Assembly: GCA_015655375.1 (NCBI GenBank)
Contig: JAATFD010000041.1
Location: forward strand, 72,612 to 108,837
Direction of reading: 5' to 3'
DNA length: 36,226 nt
Source: Actinomycetales bacterium
Lineage (GTDB): Bacteria; Actinomycetota; Actinomycetes; Actinomycetales; Actinomycetaceae
Part shown: piece by piece, positions 8,576 to 18,090 of the stretch
How positions within the stretch are numbered: position 1 is the stretch's first letter
How the letters are laid out: every line of letters starts with the position of its first letter
The notes under the pieces: model-generated
The model's input: only the letters and a program-made list of their open reading frames with translations
The model's database searches: none
Told to the model about the DNA's origin: nothing
Made by a program: the position numbers and the translations under genes

Positions 8576-11500
8576 TCACTCCGAGAAGGGGACCAGGACC
8601 GCCGTCACCAATTGTTCGGCCCATTCCAGCAACGGACCGTCGCTCAACGGGCGACCGCCAATCCTGGCGGTCGTCGGCAGCGGCACCAACACCTGCCGGA
8701 TCGCCGCCTTGATGACCGCCCCATGGTGCAGCCGCTTGAGCCTCAGGACCTGCGAGTCCCGCAGCTCGACCGGGCCAGTGCGCACGTACTTGCCCTGCAT
8801 CGCGAACTCCGTGATACCGGCGGCGCGCAAGGTCTCGCGCAGGTGTGCGATCCCGAAGAGCAGATCGACCTCGCGCGGCACCGGGCCGTAGCGGTCCGTC
8901 AGCTCCTCACGCACGTCGGTCTCCTGTTCGGGAGTCGTCACCGCCGCAATCTTCGCGTAGACCTCCAGGCGCAAACGCTCACCCCGGACGTAGTCGTCGG
9001 GGATATGGGCATCGACCGGCAGTTCGACGTGGATGTCGGTCTTCTCCGCCGGACGCTCCCCTCGGTACTCGGCCACCGCATCGGAAACCATCCGCACGTA
9101 CAGGTCGAACCCGACGCCCTCGATGTGGCCGGACTGGGCCCCACCCAGCAGGTTGCCCGCCCCGCGGATCTCCAGGTCCTTCTGAGCCACGGCCAGGCCG
9201 GCGCCCAGGTCTGTGTTCGCCGCGATGGTCCGCAAGCGCTCGTGGGCCGTCTCGGTCAAGGTTTTGTCCCCTGGGAAGAAGAAGTACGCGTAGGCACGCT
9301 CACGCCCTCGTCCCACCCGTCCGCGCAGCTGATGGAGCTGAGACAGACCGAAGACGTCTGCGCGGTCGACGATCAAGGTGTTCGCATTCGAGATGTCGAG
9401 GCCCGTCTCGACGATCGTCGTGCACACCAACAGGTCGAATTCATGGTTCCAGAAGTCGACGATGACGTTCTCCAGCTCGTGCTCCGACAGCTTCCCATGA
9501 GCCACGCGGATACGAGCCTCGGGGACGAGTTCCCGGACGTGGGCCGCAACCGTCTGGATCGAGTCGACCCGGTTGTGGACGTAGAAGACCTGGCCGTCAC
9601 GCAGCAGCTCACGCCGGATCGCGGCGCTGACCTGCGCATCCGTGAAAGCCCCGACGAAGGTGAGAACCGGCTGGCGTTCCTCGGGCGGAGTCTGCAGGAT
9701 CGACATCTCGCGGATGCCGGAGACCGCCATCTCCAAGGTGCGCGGGATGGGGGTCGCCGACATCGACAGGACGTCAACGTCGGTGCGCAACGCCTTGAGC
9801 GTCTCCTTGTGCTCGACACCGAAACGTTGCTCCTCATCGATGACGACCAGGCCGAGGTCCTTGAAGCGCACGGTCCCCGTCAGCAGGGAATGCGTCCCGA
9901 TCACCAAGTCAATGCGCCCGGACGCCAGACCCTCCTTGACGGCCTCGGCCTCCTTGGGCGTCGAGAAGCGTGACAATGTCCCGATCTCGACGGGGAAGCC
10001 CGCATAGCGCTCGGTGAAGGTCTCGAAGTGCTGTTGGACCAGCAGGGTCGTCGGCACGAGGATCGCCACCTGCTTGCCGTCCTGGATCGCCTTGAACGCG
10101 GCGCGCACCGCGATCTCCGTCTTCCCGTAGCCGACGTCACCGGTCAGCAGCCGGTCCATCGGCATCGGCTTCTCCATGTCGGCCTTGACCTCGTCGATCG
10201 TCACGAGCTGATCGGGTGTCTCGACGTAGGGGAAGGCGTCCTCCAGCTCGCGCTGCCACGGGGTGTCGGGGGCGAAGGCATGCCCCTTGGTCGCCTGACG
10301 CGCGGCGTAGAGCCGGATCAGCTCCGCAGCGATCTCCTTGACGGCCTTTTTCGCCCGGGCCTTCGTCTTCGCCCAGTCGGCTCCGCCCATCCGTGTCAGC
10401 GTCGGCTGGTCGGACCCCGTGTACTTCGAGACCTGGTCGAGGGAATCCGTCGGGACGAACAGCTGGTCCCCAGGTTGCCCCTTCTTCGAGGGCGCGTACT
10501 CGATGCGCAGGTAGTCGCGCGTCACGGCGTTGTCGCCGCGCCCGACCGTGCGCGAGACCAGCTCGACGAAACGCCCAATGCCATGCTGCTCATGGACGAT
10601 GTAATCGCCGGGATGCAGGGTCAGCGGATCGACACCCTTGCGTCGCCGCGACGGCATGCGCCGCATGTCCCGCGTTGTCGCCCCAGAGCGCCCGGTCAGG
10701 TCCGACTCGGTCAGAACTGCCAGACGCTGATGCGCCATGACGAAACCGACTCCGGCCTGTGCCGTCGTGACGTGGACGACCGAAGGCTCAGGCTCAGCGG
10801 AGACATCGTCGACAACACGCGCCGCGACCCCGGCCTCGTTGAGGATCGACGCAATGCGACGTCCTGGTCCAGGGCCCTCGGTCGTGATGACCAATCGCCA
10901 CCCAAGTCGCGCCAGATGTGCCAGGTCGTCGGCGGCCTTCTGGAAGTCCCCGCGGTAAGGTCGCACCTCGCGCGCGCCGACCCTCATGAGCGTCGAACTG
11001 ACGACGAGGGCGCCCGCTTCGGCTCCCGTCCCGGTCTCTGCACCAAGGGCGACTTCTGCCGCGGCACCGTCCGGTGATTCCTCATCGGCGTCGGTGAGAG
11101 CCTCCGCGAGGTCGGCCGGGGGCAGGGTCGTCAGCTGCCACCATCCGCGGCGCTCACCCGTGCCCCACACGTCGGCGAGGTCGAGGAAGGAGGCGCTGCC
11201 GGCCTCCACCGGAACCTGCCCGCCGCCAGCTGCGACCGACCAGGCGGCGGCGAGGAATTCCTCGGTCGTCGCGATCAGGTCCTGGGCACGCGCCCGCACA
11301 CGCTCCGGGTCGGCCATGAGGAACACGGCGTCTCCCGGCACGAGGTCGACCAGCCGATCCATTCCCTCAACGAGGACGGGGGCGAGCGACTCAACCCCGG
11401 GGCTCGGGATCCCCTCCGAGGCCAGTTCGAGCATTTCCTTGGCACCCGGCAGTGAGTCCACGGCCTCGCGCGCCCGCGCACGCACGGTGGCCGTCAGCAG

Positions 11501-12208
11501 GAGTTCCCGACAGGCGACGGCCCACAGCCCCTGATCAGCGGTCCCCAGGGTGCGTTGGTCGGAGACGGAGAACCAGCGGATCTCGTCGACCTCGTCGCCC
11601 CACAGCTCGACGCGCAGCGGGTGGGCCTCTTGGGGCGGGAAGACGTCGAGGATTCCGCCGCGCACGGAGATCTGACCACGTGACTCGACCATGTCGACCC
11701 GCTCGTAGCCGAGCGTGGTCAACCGCCCGACCAGTTCCGGAAGATCGACGACGTCGCCGACGCGGACCCTGACCGGCTCCAGGTCGCCGAGTCCGTGGAT
11801 GACCGGTTGGAGCAGTGCACGCACGGGCACGACCAACACTCGGATCCGCCCGGTGCGCGCGTCATCGGTCGAGGGGTGCGCCAGCCGACGCAGGACCGCG
11901 ACCCGCCGGGCCATAGTGTCCGCCTGCGGGGACAGGCGTTCGTGGGGCAAGGTCTCCCACGCTGGAAACACCTCAACCGCATCGGTCCATGCTCCCAGTG
12001 CATCGGCGCAAGCCTGGGCGTCACGCCCGGTCGCCGTGACGACCACCGTCGTCGTCATCCCCGGTTTCGTGGCGGCAGCCGCGATGATCGGCGCACGCAC
12101 TCCCGCGGGAGACACGAGCGTGCCCGAGTCCCGCGCTGCCATCTGCAGCACAGCGGTCGAGACCGCGCGGTCCCGCGCGATGAGTCCGCTCAGGCCGGTG
12201 AGCTTCAT
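8576..12208 (-). CDS. mfd: Transcription-repair coupling factor
   Basis: A 1210-residue Mfd, near the family's usual length. It releases RNA polymerase stalled at DNA lesions and recruits UvrA. Domain order: UvrB-like N-terminus (1-350, with FPAWETLPHERLSP at 81-94), a loosely conserved middle with an Ala/Glu-rich insert near 380-400, the CarD-like RNA polymerase-binding domain (LHPGDYIVHEQHGIGRFVEL, 531-550), the SF2 translocase with Walker A GDVGYGKT (690-697), DEEQ (791-794), SATPIPRT (817-824), and the C-terminal UvrA-binding region. ATG 12208 is chosen over the longer frame because GGAGGA lies 6 nt before it and MKLTGL matches family starts. It follows pth by 64 nt. Confidence 0.97.
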   Translation of the reverse strand: MKLTGLSGLIARDRAVSTAVLQMAARDSGTLVSPAGVRAPIIAAAATKPGMTTTVVVTATGRDAQACADALGAWTDAVEVFPAWETLPHERLSPQADTMARRVAVLRRLAHPSTDDARTGRIRVLVVPVRALLQPVIHGLGDLEPVRVRVGDVVDLPELVGRLTTLGYERVDMVESRGQISVRGGILDVFPPQEAHPLRVELWGDEVDEIRWFSVSDQRTLGTADQGLWAVACRELLLTATVRARAREAVDSLPGAKEMLELASEGIPSPGVESLAPVLVEGMDRLVDLVPGDAVFLMADPERVRARAQDLIATTEEFLAAAWSVAAGGGQVPVEAGSASFLDLADVWGTGERRGWWQLTTLPPADLAEALTDADEESPDGAAAEVALGAETGTGAEAGALVVSSTLMRVGAREVRPYRGDFQKAADDLAHLARLGWRLVITTEGPGPGRRIASILNEAGVAARVVDDVSAEPEPSVVHVTTAQAGVGFVMAHQRLAVLTESDLTGRSGATTRDMRRMPSRRRKGVDPLTLHPGDYIVHEQHGIGRFVELVSRTVGRGDNAVTRDYLRIEYAPSKKGQPGDQLFVPTDSLDQVSKYTGSDQPTLTRMGGADWAKTKARAKKAVKEIAAELIRLYAARQATKGHAFAPDTPWQRELEDAFPYVETPDQLVTIDEVKADMEKPMPMDRLLTGDVGYGKTEIAVRAAFKAIQDGKQVAILVPTTLLVQQHFETFTERYAGFPVEIGTLSRFSTPKEAEAVKEGLASGRIDLVIGTHSLLTGTVRFKDLGLVVIDEEQRFGVEHKETLKALRTDVDVLSMSATPIPRTLEMAVSGIREMSILQTPPEERQPVLTFVGAFTDAQVSAAIRRELLRDGQVFYVHNRVDSIQTVAAHVRELVPEARIRVAHGKLSEHELENVIVDFWNHEFDLLVCTTIVETGLDISNANTLIVDRADVFGLSQLHQLRGRVGRGRERAYAYFFFPGDKTLTETAHERLRTIAANTDLGAGLAVAQKDLEIRGAGNLLGGAQSGHIEGVGFDLYVRMVSDAVAEYRGERPAEKTDIHVELPVDAHIPDDYVRGERLRLEVYAKIAAVTTPEQETDVREELTDRYGPVPREVDLLFGIAHLRETLRAAGITEFAMQGKYVRTGPVELRDSQVLRLKRLHHGAVIKAAIRQVLVPLPTTARIGGRPLSDGPLLEWAEQLVTAVLVPFSE

Positions 12209-12272
12209 GGAATGTCCTCCGTGGTGGATCGTTCGGGCAACGAGTGCCCCGGGCCTGAGCCAGGGCGGGTGC

Positions 12273-12875
12273 TCACTGTGAGTGGAGCGTCTGCTGAGCC
12301 TCGAGGAACCCCCGGGTGATGACGTCCTCGACCGCATCCGCGGCTTCCTCGAAGGTGACGTCCCACTCCGGTCGATCCCGGGCTGCAAGTCTCGCGAGCA
12401 CGAAGTCGGCGGGATCCTGACGCCCCGGCGGCCGCCCGATCCCGATGCGCAGACGATGGTAGTCGCGAGTGCCCATCACCTGCGAGATGGACTTCAACCC
12501 GTTGTGACCTCCCTCGCCCCCGCCGCGCTTGAGGCGCAGTTCCTGGGAGGGGAGATCGAGATCGTCATGGATGACAAGCAGATGGTCTACACCGATTCCG
12601 AGGAAGGAGGCGAGCGCCCCGATCGGACCACCGGAAGTGTTCATGTAGGAGTCGGAGACCGCGAACACGACGCGAGGTCCCGGGGCGCCGCCGGGCAGGA
12701 CACCCAGGCGAGTATCCGCGACGTGGGTCCGCGTGCGGTGGGCGTTCAGCGCGGCGCCCGTCCGACTCGCCAGGACATCGACCGTCATGTGCCCCACGTT
12801 GTGGCGGGTCTGGGCATACTCCGACCCGGGATTTCCGAGGCCGACGACCAACCAGGGTCCATCGGGTGAGGTCAT
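12273..12875 (-). CDS. pth: Peptidyl-tRNA hydrolase
   Basis: A 200-residue bacterial Pth, which frees tRNAs from peptidyl-tRNA that dropped off the ribosome. Motifs: VVGLGNPGSEYAQTRHNVGH with catalytic His25, SYMNTSGGPIGAL with Asn79, HDDLDLP with Asp104, and RGGGEGGHNGLKS. The ATG at 12875 overlaps the TGA of the SGNH hydrolase as ATGA, so translation is probably coupled; its own ribosome site is weak, which fits coupling. It precedes mfd on the same strand. Confidence 0.96.
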   Translation of the reverse strand: MTSPDGPWLVVGLGNPGSEYAQTRHNVGHMTVDVLASRTGAALNAHRTRTHVADTRLGVLPGGAPGPRVVFAVSDSYMNTSGGPIGALASFLGIGVDHLLVIHDDLDLPSQELRLKRGGGEGGHNGLKSISQVMGTRDYHRLRIGIGRPPGRQDPADFVLARLAARDRPEWDVTFEEAADAVEDVITRGFLEAQQTLHSQ

Positions 12876-13732
12876 GACCGCGATTGTGCCACCCTCGACG
12901 AGGCCATCTTCCACCCGGGAGCCTGTGAGACATCGATCTCGTCGTGCTCCGTGGCTCGTGCCCACTCGTCGGCGAAGCACTGCGCCCAGTCGGCATACGC
13001 CGCGGAATTCGGATGGAAGAGGTCAGCGGCGTGATACCCGAAGGTGTATTTCGCCATCGAGTGCTCCTGGCTGCGTCCGCGCAGGTCGACGACGTGATGC
13101 CCGTGGTCCAGTGCGATGCCGGAGAGCAGGTCGGACATCTCGGCCGCGCGTGGTTCGGAACGAAGGATCCCGAAGGACGAGATGTTCCCGATCAGGGATC
13201 CGGCGGGCAGCTCCGAGCAGATCGTCTCGATGCGGGCACCGAAGGACTCGATCGACTGGTCCGCCAGTGAGACGTCGTTGCCGCCGACATTGAGGACAAG
13301 GAGGTCGGGGGCGAACCCGCGCCCCGCGAGGTCGAGGCCGCGCAGCTGGGGAAGCTGGGTGACCACGACCGATTCACTGGTTGCCCCTGACATGGAGATG
13401 TTGAGAAGTGCGACCGGTCGCCCCAGCGCCTCCTGGATTGCGGAGGCCAGTCGCGGGACATAGCCCTCCTCGACGTGAGAGGCGCCCAGGCCCTGGGTCG
13501 CAGAATCACCGAGGGCGACGATCACATACGGACGCTCGGCGTCCTCGGTCCCCGGGCCGAGTGACCCGAGCAGGGCCAGGGTGGCGAGGTCGTGATCCTC
13601 CCAGGCATGCCGGTAGTCGCCCCGCTGGCTGTCGAGCCTGAGCAGGCGCCCCACAGCGACGCCTCCCGTGAACAGGCCAGCGCCGCCCGCAACCCCACCA
13701 GCGACCCCCAGGGCCTGCTTCCTGATCCCCAT
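12872..13732 (-). CDS. SGNH/GDSL-family hydrolase, membrane-anchored or secreted
   Basis: A 286-residue SGNH hydrolase. The N-terminus (ALGVAGGVAGGAGLFTGGVAV) is a hydrophobic Ala/Gly segment that could be a signal anchor. Block I is VALGDSATQGLG with Ser77; the oxyanion Gly/Asn block is NVGGNDVSL with Asn152; the last block is DLFHPN with Asp237 and His240. These give a complete esterase/lipase-type triad; the substrate is unknown. ATG 13732 has GAGGAG 7 nt upstream; a GTG five codons earlier is less well placed. Its stop overlaps the pth start (ATGA), so it heads the SGNH-pth-mfd run. Confidence 0.88.
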   Translation of the reverse strand: MGIRKQALGVAGGVAGGAGLFTGGVAVGRLLRLDSQRGDYRHAWEDHDLATLALLGSLGPGTEDAERPYVIVALGDSATQGLGASHVEEGYVPRLASAIQEALGRPVALLNISMSGATSESVVVTQLPQLRGLDLAGRGFAPDLLVLNVGGNDVSLADQSIESFGARIETICSELPAGSLIGNISSFGILRSEPRAAEMSDLLSGIALDHGHHVVDLRGRSQEHSMAKYTFGYHAADLFHPNSAAYADWAQCFADEWARATEHDEIDVSQAPGWKMASSRVAQSRS

Positions 13733-13827
13733 GCCGGGTCTCCTCACATCGACGAACTCACCTACCCTAGCGGCACCACCATGCTCTGTTCCCGACGACC
13801 GCCAGCCCTGACCACACCCCCAGCAGG

Positions 13828-15075
13828 TCAGAGAATTCGCCCGGCGGGGTCCTTGGGCAGGACCGACAGGAAGGCAGGAGCTCGGAAGCCATTGCGCGCG
13901 AAGGACTCGGCAATCGCGCTCGCGATGGCTTCCTTGTCTCCCGCATCGACCAGGGCGATCGCCGATCCCCCAAATCCACCGCCCGTCATCCGGGCGCCAT
14001 GGGCCCCAGCAGAGCGCGCCGCGTCTACGGCGGCATCGAGTTCGGGGGAACTCACCTCATAATCCCCGCGGAGCGATTCGTGCGAGGCATTCATCAGACG
14101 AGAAGCATGGCCGAGCCGATCCCCCACCAGCAGCCCCGATCGCAGCAGGGCGACGAACTCGCGGGTCCGGGCGATCTCCGTGACGATGTGGCGCACGCGG
14201 CGACGCATCTCCGGATCGGGAAGTCGGTCCAGTGCCGCGTCCAGCCCTTCCGGGTCAACCTCGACCAGCAGATCCACTCCGAGGAGCCGGGCTGCGGCTT
14301 CACACGTCGCGCGGCGCGCAGCATACTGGCCGTCGACCAGACGATGCGGCGCCTTGGTATCGATGACGAGAAGCTCCAGGCCCGCGCCCGCCAGGTCGAG
14401 GGGGACCTGGGTCGCCGACATGTCCCGACAATCGAGTTCGAGAGCATGCCCGCGCCGGCACCGCAGGGAGGCGGATTGATCGAGGCCTCCGGTGTTCGCT
14501 CCCGCGACCTCGTTCTCCGCGCTCCGACAGATCTCGACCAGCCTCGCACGGCCCGCGTCGTCACGAGCGGCGTCTCCTCCAATCAGGCAGAGCCCGGCCA
14601 GCTCGTCGAGGGCAACAGCCATCGCGCACTCGACCGCAGCCGAGGAAGACAGCCCCGCCCCCAAGGGCACCGTCGAGGAGAACGCCACGTCAAAGCCCGG
14701 CAAGGCTCCGTATCCGTGCTGCTCCAATGCCCACGCGACACCGAGCGGATAGGCGATCCATCCCTCGACCTCTCCGGAGGTCCCCACCGGTCCGACTGCG
14801 TCAAGATCGATCTCACGCACATCACCCGGTTCGAGGTCGGAGACGAGTCGGGCGATCCGATCCGCACGGGGCCTCACGGCGACATGGACACGGTGTGGCA
14901 GGGCGATCGGAAGACAGAGCCCCCCGTTGTAGTCCACGTGCTCACCGATGACGTTGACCCGTCCCGGCGCCTGCCACACTCCCGTGGGATCTCCCCCGAA
15001 CACCACCCGGAACAGCTCTGTTGCCCGCGCCGCTCCCTCGTCAAGCGACCAGGGTTCCACCCACGTCGTCTCCAT
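13828..15075 (-). CDS. galK: Galactokinase
   Basis: A 415-residue GHMP-family galactokinase that phosphorylates galactose at C1, the entry step of the Leloir pathway. Seen: the galactokinase signature GRVNVIGEHVDYNGG (38-52), the ATP-binding GHMP motif VPLGAGLSSSAAVE, and motif 3 ARMTGGGFGGSAIAL near the C-terminus. The proposed start ATG 15075 gives the usual family N-terminus; a GAGGAGGA run lies somewhat far upstream (11-12 nt). No galT or galE is near. A TAGACT box on the minus strand (15127-15132) is a possible -10, leaving a leader of about 45 nt. Confidence 0.95.
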   Translation of the reverse strand: METTWVEPWSLDEGAARATELFRVVFGGDPTGVWQAPGRVNVIGEHVDYNGGLCLPIALPHRVHVAVRPRADRIARLVSDLEPGDVREIDLDAVGPVGTSGEVEGWIAYPLGVAWALEQHGYGALPGFDVAFSSTVPLGAGLSSSAAVECAMAVALDELAGLCLIGGDAARDDAGRARLVEICRSAENEVAGANTGGLDQSASLRCRRGHALELDCRDMSATQVPLDLAGAGLELLVIDTKAPHRLVDGQYAARRATCEAAARLLGVDLLVEVDPEGLDAALDRLPDPEMRRRVRHIVTEIARTREFVALLRSGLLVGDRLGHASRLMNASHESLRGDYEVSSPELDAAVDAARSAGAHGARMTGGGFGGSAIALVDAGDKEAIASAIAESFARNGFRAPAFLSVLPKDPAGRIL

Positions 15076-15282
15076 GGTTGTCCCGTTCCTCCTCGGTCCG
15101 ACGGCCACGGTGTTGCCGGCACGACGAGTCTAGGGGACACAGATCAGCCCCGGTCCACCCCCGTACCCCCGATGGGATCAGTGGCGTGTGGGCTCAAGAC
15201 CACGCGCCCGGATAGCATGGGGGATTGCGCCCTTCCTTCGGACGGGCCCCGGCACGCCCCCTCGCTCCGATCAAGGTGGTCC

Positions 15283-15825
15283 ATGTTTCTCCCCCAACGT
15301 CTCGCTGGCCAGGATTGGCTAGGCGTCCTCGTGGCGATCCCCGAGCCATGGGTCACCCAGCTCACCGAGCTGCGCCTGCGTCTGGGTGACCTGCAGGGAG
15401 CGATGGTTCCGGCCCACATCACGTTGCTGCCGCCGATCCCGGTCCCGACCGATCAACGCGTCGAGGTCATTCGCCACCTGCGGTCGGTCGCCCAGCGCTA
15501 TCAACCGTTCCGGATCACCCTGCGGGGCGTCGATTCCTTTCGCCCCGCCTCCCCCGTCGCATTCCTCACCGTCGAGGAGGGCGCCGAGAACTGTGCGATG
15601 CTCGCCGAGGACGTGCGGACCGGACCCTTGGATGTGCCGCTCCGATTCCCCTATCATCCCCACGTCACGCTGGTCCAGGACGTCGGGGATCCGGCGATCG
15701 ACCTCGCTCTGGACGCCGCCGCCGGATTCGAGGCGTCCTGGGTGGTCCCGGGATTCCGGCTCGACCGCGTCGAGGAATCCGGGACGTACTCCTCGATGGC
15801 CCTCTTCGACTTCGAGGTCGGCTGA
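15283..15825 (+). CDS. 2'-5' RNA ligase family (2H phosphoesterase) protein
   Basis: A 180-residue LigT-like protein. The two catalytic HxT motifs of the 2H phosphoesterase superfamily are present: AHITLLPP (His45, Thr47) and PHVTLVQDV (His127, Thr129), about 80 residues apart as expected. Members open or make 2'-5' or cyclic phosphodiester bonds in RNA or small nucleotides; the substrate is not known here. AAGGTGG lies just before the ATG. It is divergent from galK (207-nt gap, with a TAGCAT box as a candidate -10) and 107 nt before a membrane-protein gene on the same strand. Confidence 0.85.
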   Translation: MFLPQRLAGQDWLGVLVAIPEPWVTQLTELRLRLGDLQGAMVPAHITLLPPIPVPTDQRVEVIRHLRSVAQRYQPFRITLRGVDSFRPASPVAFLTVEEGAENCAMLAEDVRTGPLDVPLRFPYHPHVTLVQDVGDPAIDLALDAAAGFEASWVVPGFRLDRVEESGTYSSMALFDFEVG

Positions 15826-15932
15826 ACACGCTTGCGACGACCCGCCTCACCGACCTCGCAACGGGGCGAGCCGGGTTGCGACAGGCGGACACCAACGACG
15901 TCCGTGCCCGCTCCACCCGTTAGGTTGGGCAT

Positions 15933-17126
15933 GTGTCCAATCACGATGATCGCGACAAGGTTCCTCCGCCCGCCTTGGGTGTCTCCGCATCGCGCGACGG
16001 CACCGATCCGGTCGTCCCCTCGCTGCGAGACGCGTTGACGACGCAGGGGACCCCGATCGAACGGATCACCGTACTGTCCGCCTGGTGGTCGTACACCCGG
16101 ATCACCCGGACCCTCGCGCGTTACGGTGCACGCAATGGAGGATTGCTCAGCTCCGGCATGGCGTTGACGTCCCTGTTGTCGCTGACTGCGGCGTTGACCG
16201 TGGGGTGGACCGTCCTGATGTGGGTGCTCGGCGATGATCCACGAATGCTCACTGAGGTCGTCGACTCCGTCAACAAGGTGTTGCCCGGATTGTTGACGAC
16301 GTCGTCCTCGCCGGGCCTCGTCGATCCGTCGGCCCTGGTGGCATCCAACGCCTGGTCCTTGACCTCGATCGTTGCGTTCGTCGTCATGGCGTGGTCGGCG
16401 ATCTCCCTGATCGGATCGATGGGGACCTCGATCCGCTCCGTCTTCGGCATCGTCGCGATTCCGGAGAACATGGTCGCGCGCACGGCACGCAACGCCGTCG
16501 GGGCCGTCGGGGTGTCGCTGGCTCTCGTGATCGGCGCCGGGTCCAGCATCGCCCTCGATCTGTTCGGAGGTTGGGCGTTCGGCCTGCTCGGCGTCGGCGA
16601 AGGCATCGGGCAGGTGACGCTGGTCGTCGCCTCCCGAATTCTGTCGATGGCCGTCAATGCCGTCGTCGCGCTGCTGCTCGTCCGGGTCGTGGCCAGCGTG
16701 CGAGTGCCGTGGCGAGACCTCGGCTGGGGGCTCGCCATGTTGGCTCTCGCCTTCGAGATCCTGCGTCAGTTGGGCACCACGGCGGTCGGGTCAGTCACCG
16801 GTCCCCTGCTGACGACTGCCACGACGCTAGTCACTCTGGTCTTGTGGATCAACCTCCAGGTCCGGGTGATGCTCACCGTGTGTGCCTGGATGGCGAACCC
16901 GCCGGCGCCTGTCTCCACGACCGACGCCCGTCAGGTCCATTACCGCGATCGCCCGAACTTCGTGACGATGAGCGACCCGACGACGCTGGCTTGGCCCCAT
17001 CATCCGATCACGGGCGAGATCATTCCCGTCCCGTTGTCGACCTCGACGCCAACACGCCCGACCAGCGACCCGACTCGCGGACCGGTCGATGGAGGAACAG
17101 CCAGTGGCTCGACTCAGAGTGCGTAG
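15933..17126 (+). CDS. YihY/virulence-factor-BrkB family membrane protein
   Basis: A 397-residue integral membrane protein with about six helices: GMALTSLLSLTAALTVGWTV, SLTSIVAFVVMAWSAISLIG, AVGAVGVSLALVIGAG, ILSMAVNAVVALLLVRVVAS, GWGLAMLALAFEILRQL and TTATTLVTLVLWINLQVRVM. This spacing, with RDLGWG before helix five and LVLWINLQ in the last helix, matches YihY/BrkB proteins, whose role is unsettled. A hydrophilic Pro/Thr-rich C-terminal tail of about 70 residues follows. The start is GTG 15933; TAGGTT ends 6 nt before it, so the transcript may be leaderless. Its 3' end overlaps xthA by 13 nt, tail to tail. Confidence 0.8.
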   Translation: MSNHDDRDKVPPPALGVSASRDGTDPVVPSLRDALTTQGTPIERITVLSAWWSYTRITRTLARYGARNGGLLSSGMALTSLLSLTAALTVGWTVLMWVLGDDPRMLTEVVDSVNKVLPGLLTTSSSPGLVDPSALVASNAWSLTSIVAFVVMAWSAISLIGSMGTSIRSVFGIVAIPENMVARTARNAVGAVGVSLALVIGAGSSIALDLFGGWAFGLLGVGEGIGQVTLVVASRILSMAVNAVVALLLVRVVASVRVPWRDLGWGLAMLALAFEILRQLGTTAVGSVTGPLLTTATTLVTLVLWINLQVRVMLTVCAWMANPPAPVSTTDARQVHYRDRPNFVTMSDPTTLAWPHHPITGEIIPVPLSTSTPTRPTSDPTRGPVDGGTASGSTQSA

Positions 17127-17950
17127 TCGATGGTCAATGGCGCGTGGTCGGAGAACCGACCGTCGTAGGTCGCGGCCCGACCGATGGTGAAGTCCTTCGC
17201 CCGCGCGGCCAGCTGCGGAGTCGAGTACTGGTAGTCGATGCGCCATCCCGCATTGTTGTCGAAGGCCTTTCCACGCCACGACCACCACGTGTAGGGGCCT
17301 TGGACATCTCCGGCCAGATCACGTGTGACGTCGTGCCATCCGAGGTCGATCCAGTCCTGGAGGAAGACGATCTCCTCATCGAGGACGCCGGCGCGCTTGT
17401 TGTGGTTCGGTGTCCAATTCTTGATGTCAGCCCGCGACCGGACGATGTTGAAGTCTCCGACGACGAGCGCCTGGCGCCCGCCGGGTTCCTCGGCCCGAGC
17501 CAGGAGCTCGGCCATCCGCGCACCGATCCTCGGCAGATGTGCCATCTTGGCATCCTCCTTGGGGGTTCCGACCTCGCCCGAATGGAAGTATGCGGAGACA
17601 ACCGTCAGCGGGATCTCCAGGTCGAGGTCGACCTCGAGCCACCGCCCGGAGTCGGTGTCGGTCTCGGCATCGTCGAGGGCGCCTCGCCAGGCCAGGGGCC
17701 TCTCCGTCAGACCCGCGAGCGCCCCACAGTCACGTCGCACGGCCACCGCCACACCCGCGCGACCCTTGATCCGGCACGGCACAACCAGGGTGTCCCAGGC
17801 GGGACCCATCAGATCGCGAGTCAGGTCCTCGTCGGCACGAACCTCCTGCATGAGGAGCACATCGGGAGAGGCTTCCTCCAGCCACGCATCGAGCCCCCGC
17901 TTCTTCGCCGCGCGGATGCCGTTGAGATTGACCGTCGAGATTCTCACCAT
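17114..17950 (-). CDS. xthA: Exodeoxyribonuclease III (AP endonuclease)
   Basis: A 278-residue endonuclease/exonuclease/phosphatase-fold enzyme of the Xth family, acting on abasic sites in base excision repair. Motifs in order: TVNLNGIRAA with Asn10, MQEVRA with the metal ligand Glu36, VSAYFHSGE, VVGDFNIVRSRADIKN (catalytic Asp/Asn), YTWWSWRG and the final SDHAPLTIDY with catalytic His. ATG 17950 gives the standard start MVRISTVN; no ribosome site is visible. It is convergent with the YihY-type gene and its stop lies inside that gene's last codons. Confidence 0.94.
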   Translation of the reverse strand: MVRISTVNLNGIRAAKKRGLDAWLEEASPDVLLMQEVRADEDLTRDLMGPAWDTLVVPCRIKGRAGVAVAVRRDCGALAGLTERPLAWRGALDDAETDTDSGRWLEVDLDLEIPLTVVSAYFHSGEVGTPKEDAKMAHLPRIGARMAELLARAEEPGGRQALVVGDFNIVRSRADIKNWTPNHNKRAGVLDEEIVFLQDWIDLGWHDVTRDLAGDVQGPYTWWSWRGKAFDNNAGWRIDYQYSTPQLAARAKDFTIGRAATYDGRFSDHAPLTIDYAL

Positions 17951-18047
17951 GGCAACAGTGTGCCCGAGGCCGCAGGCATCTGCGTTGTTCCCGGTTTCGC
18001 GTGTTCGCGTCCCACACCTCCGCGCCATGTCCCTCGACCCCGGCCTC

Positions 18048-18076
18048 TAGACCCGCGCTCGTCTTCGCGCTATCGT
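18048..18076 (+). promoter_or_regulatory. Candidate promoter of the CDF exporter gene
   Basis: TAGACC (18048-18053), a 17-nt spacer and TATCGT (18071-18076) form a good sigma-70-type promoter. Transcription would start near 18083, eight nt before the CsoR-like palindrome. Confidence 0.5.
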
Positions 18077-18090
18077 GAAGGCCCAACAGG

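Noticed and set aside
8363-9973. A 536-codon plus-strand frame opposite mfd
   Set aside because: Shadow of mfd; Arg/Asp/Val repeats typical of reverse-strand reading.
13999-15282. N-terminal extension that would make the 2H phosphoesterase 608 residues long
   Set aside because: The extension lies opposite galK and has no motifs; the family is about 180 residues long, and ATG 15283 has an acceptable ribosome site.
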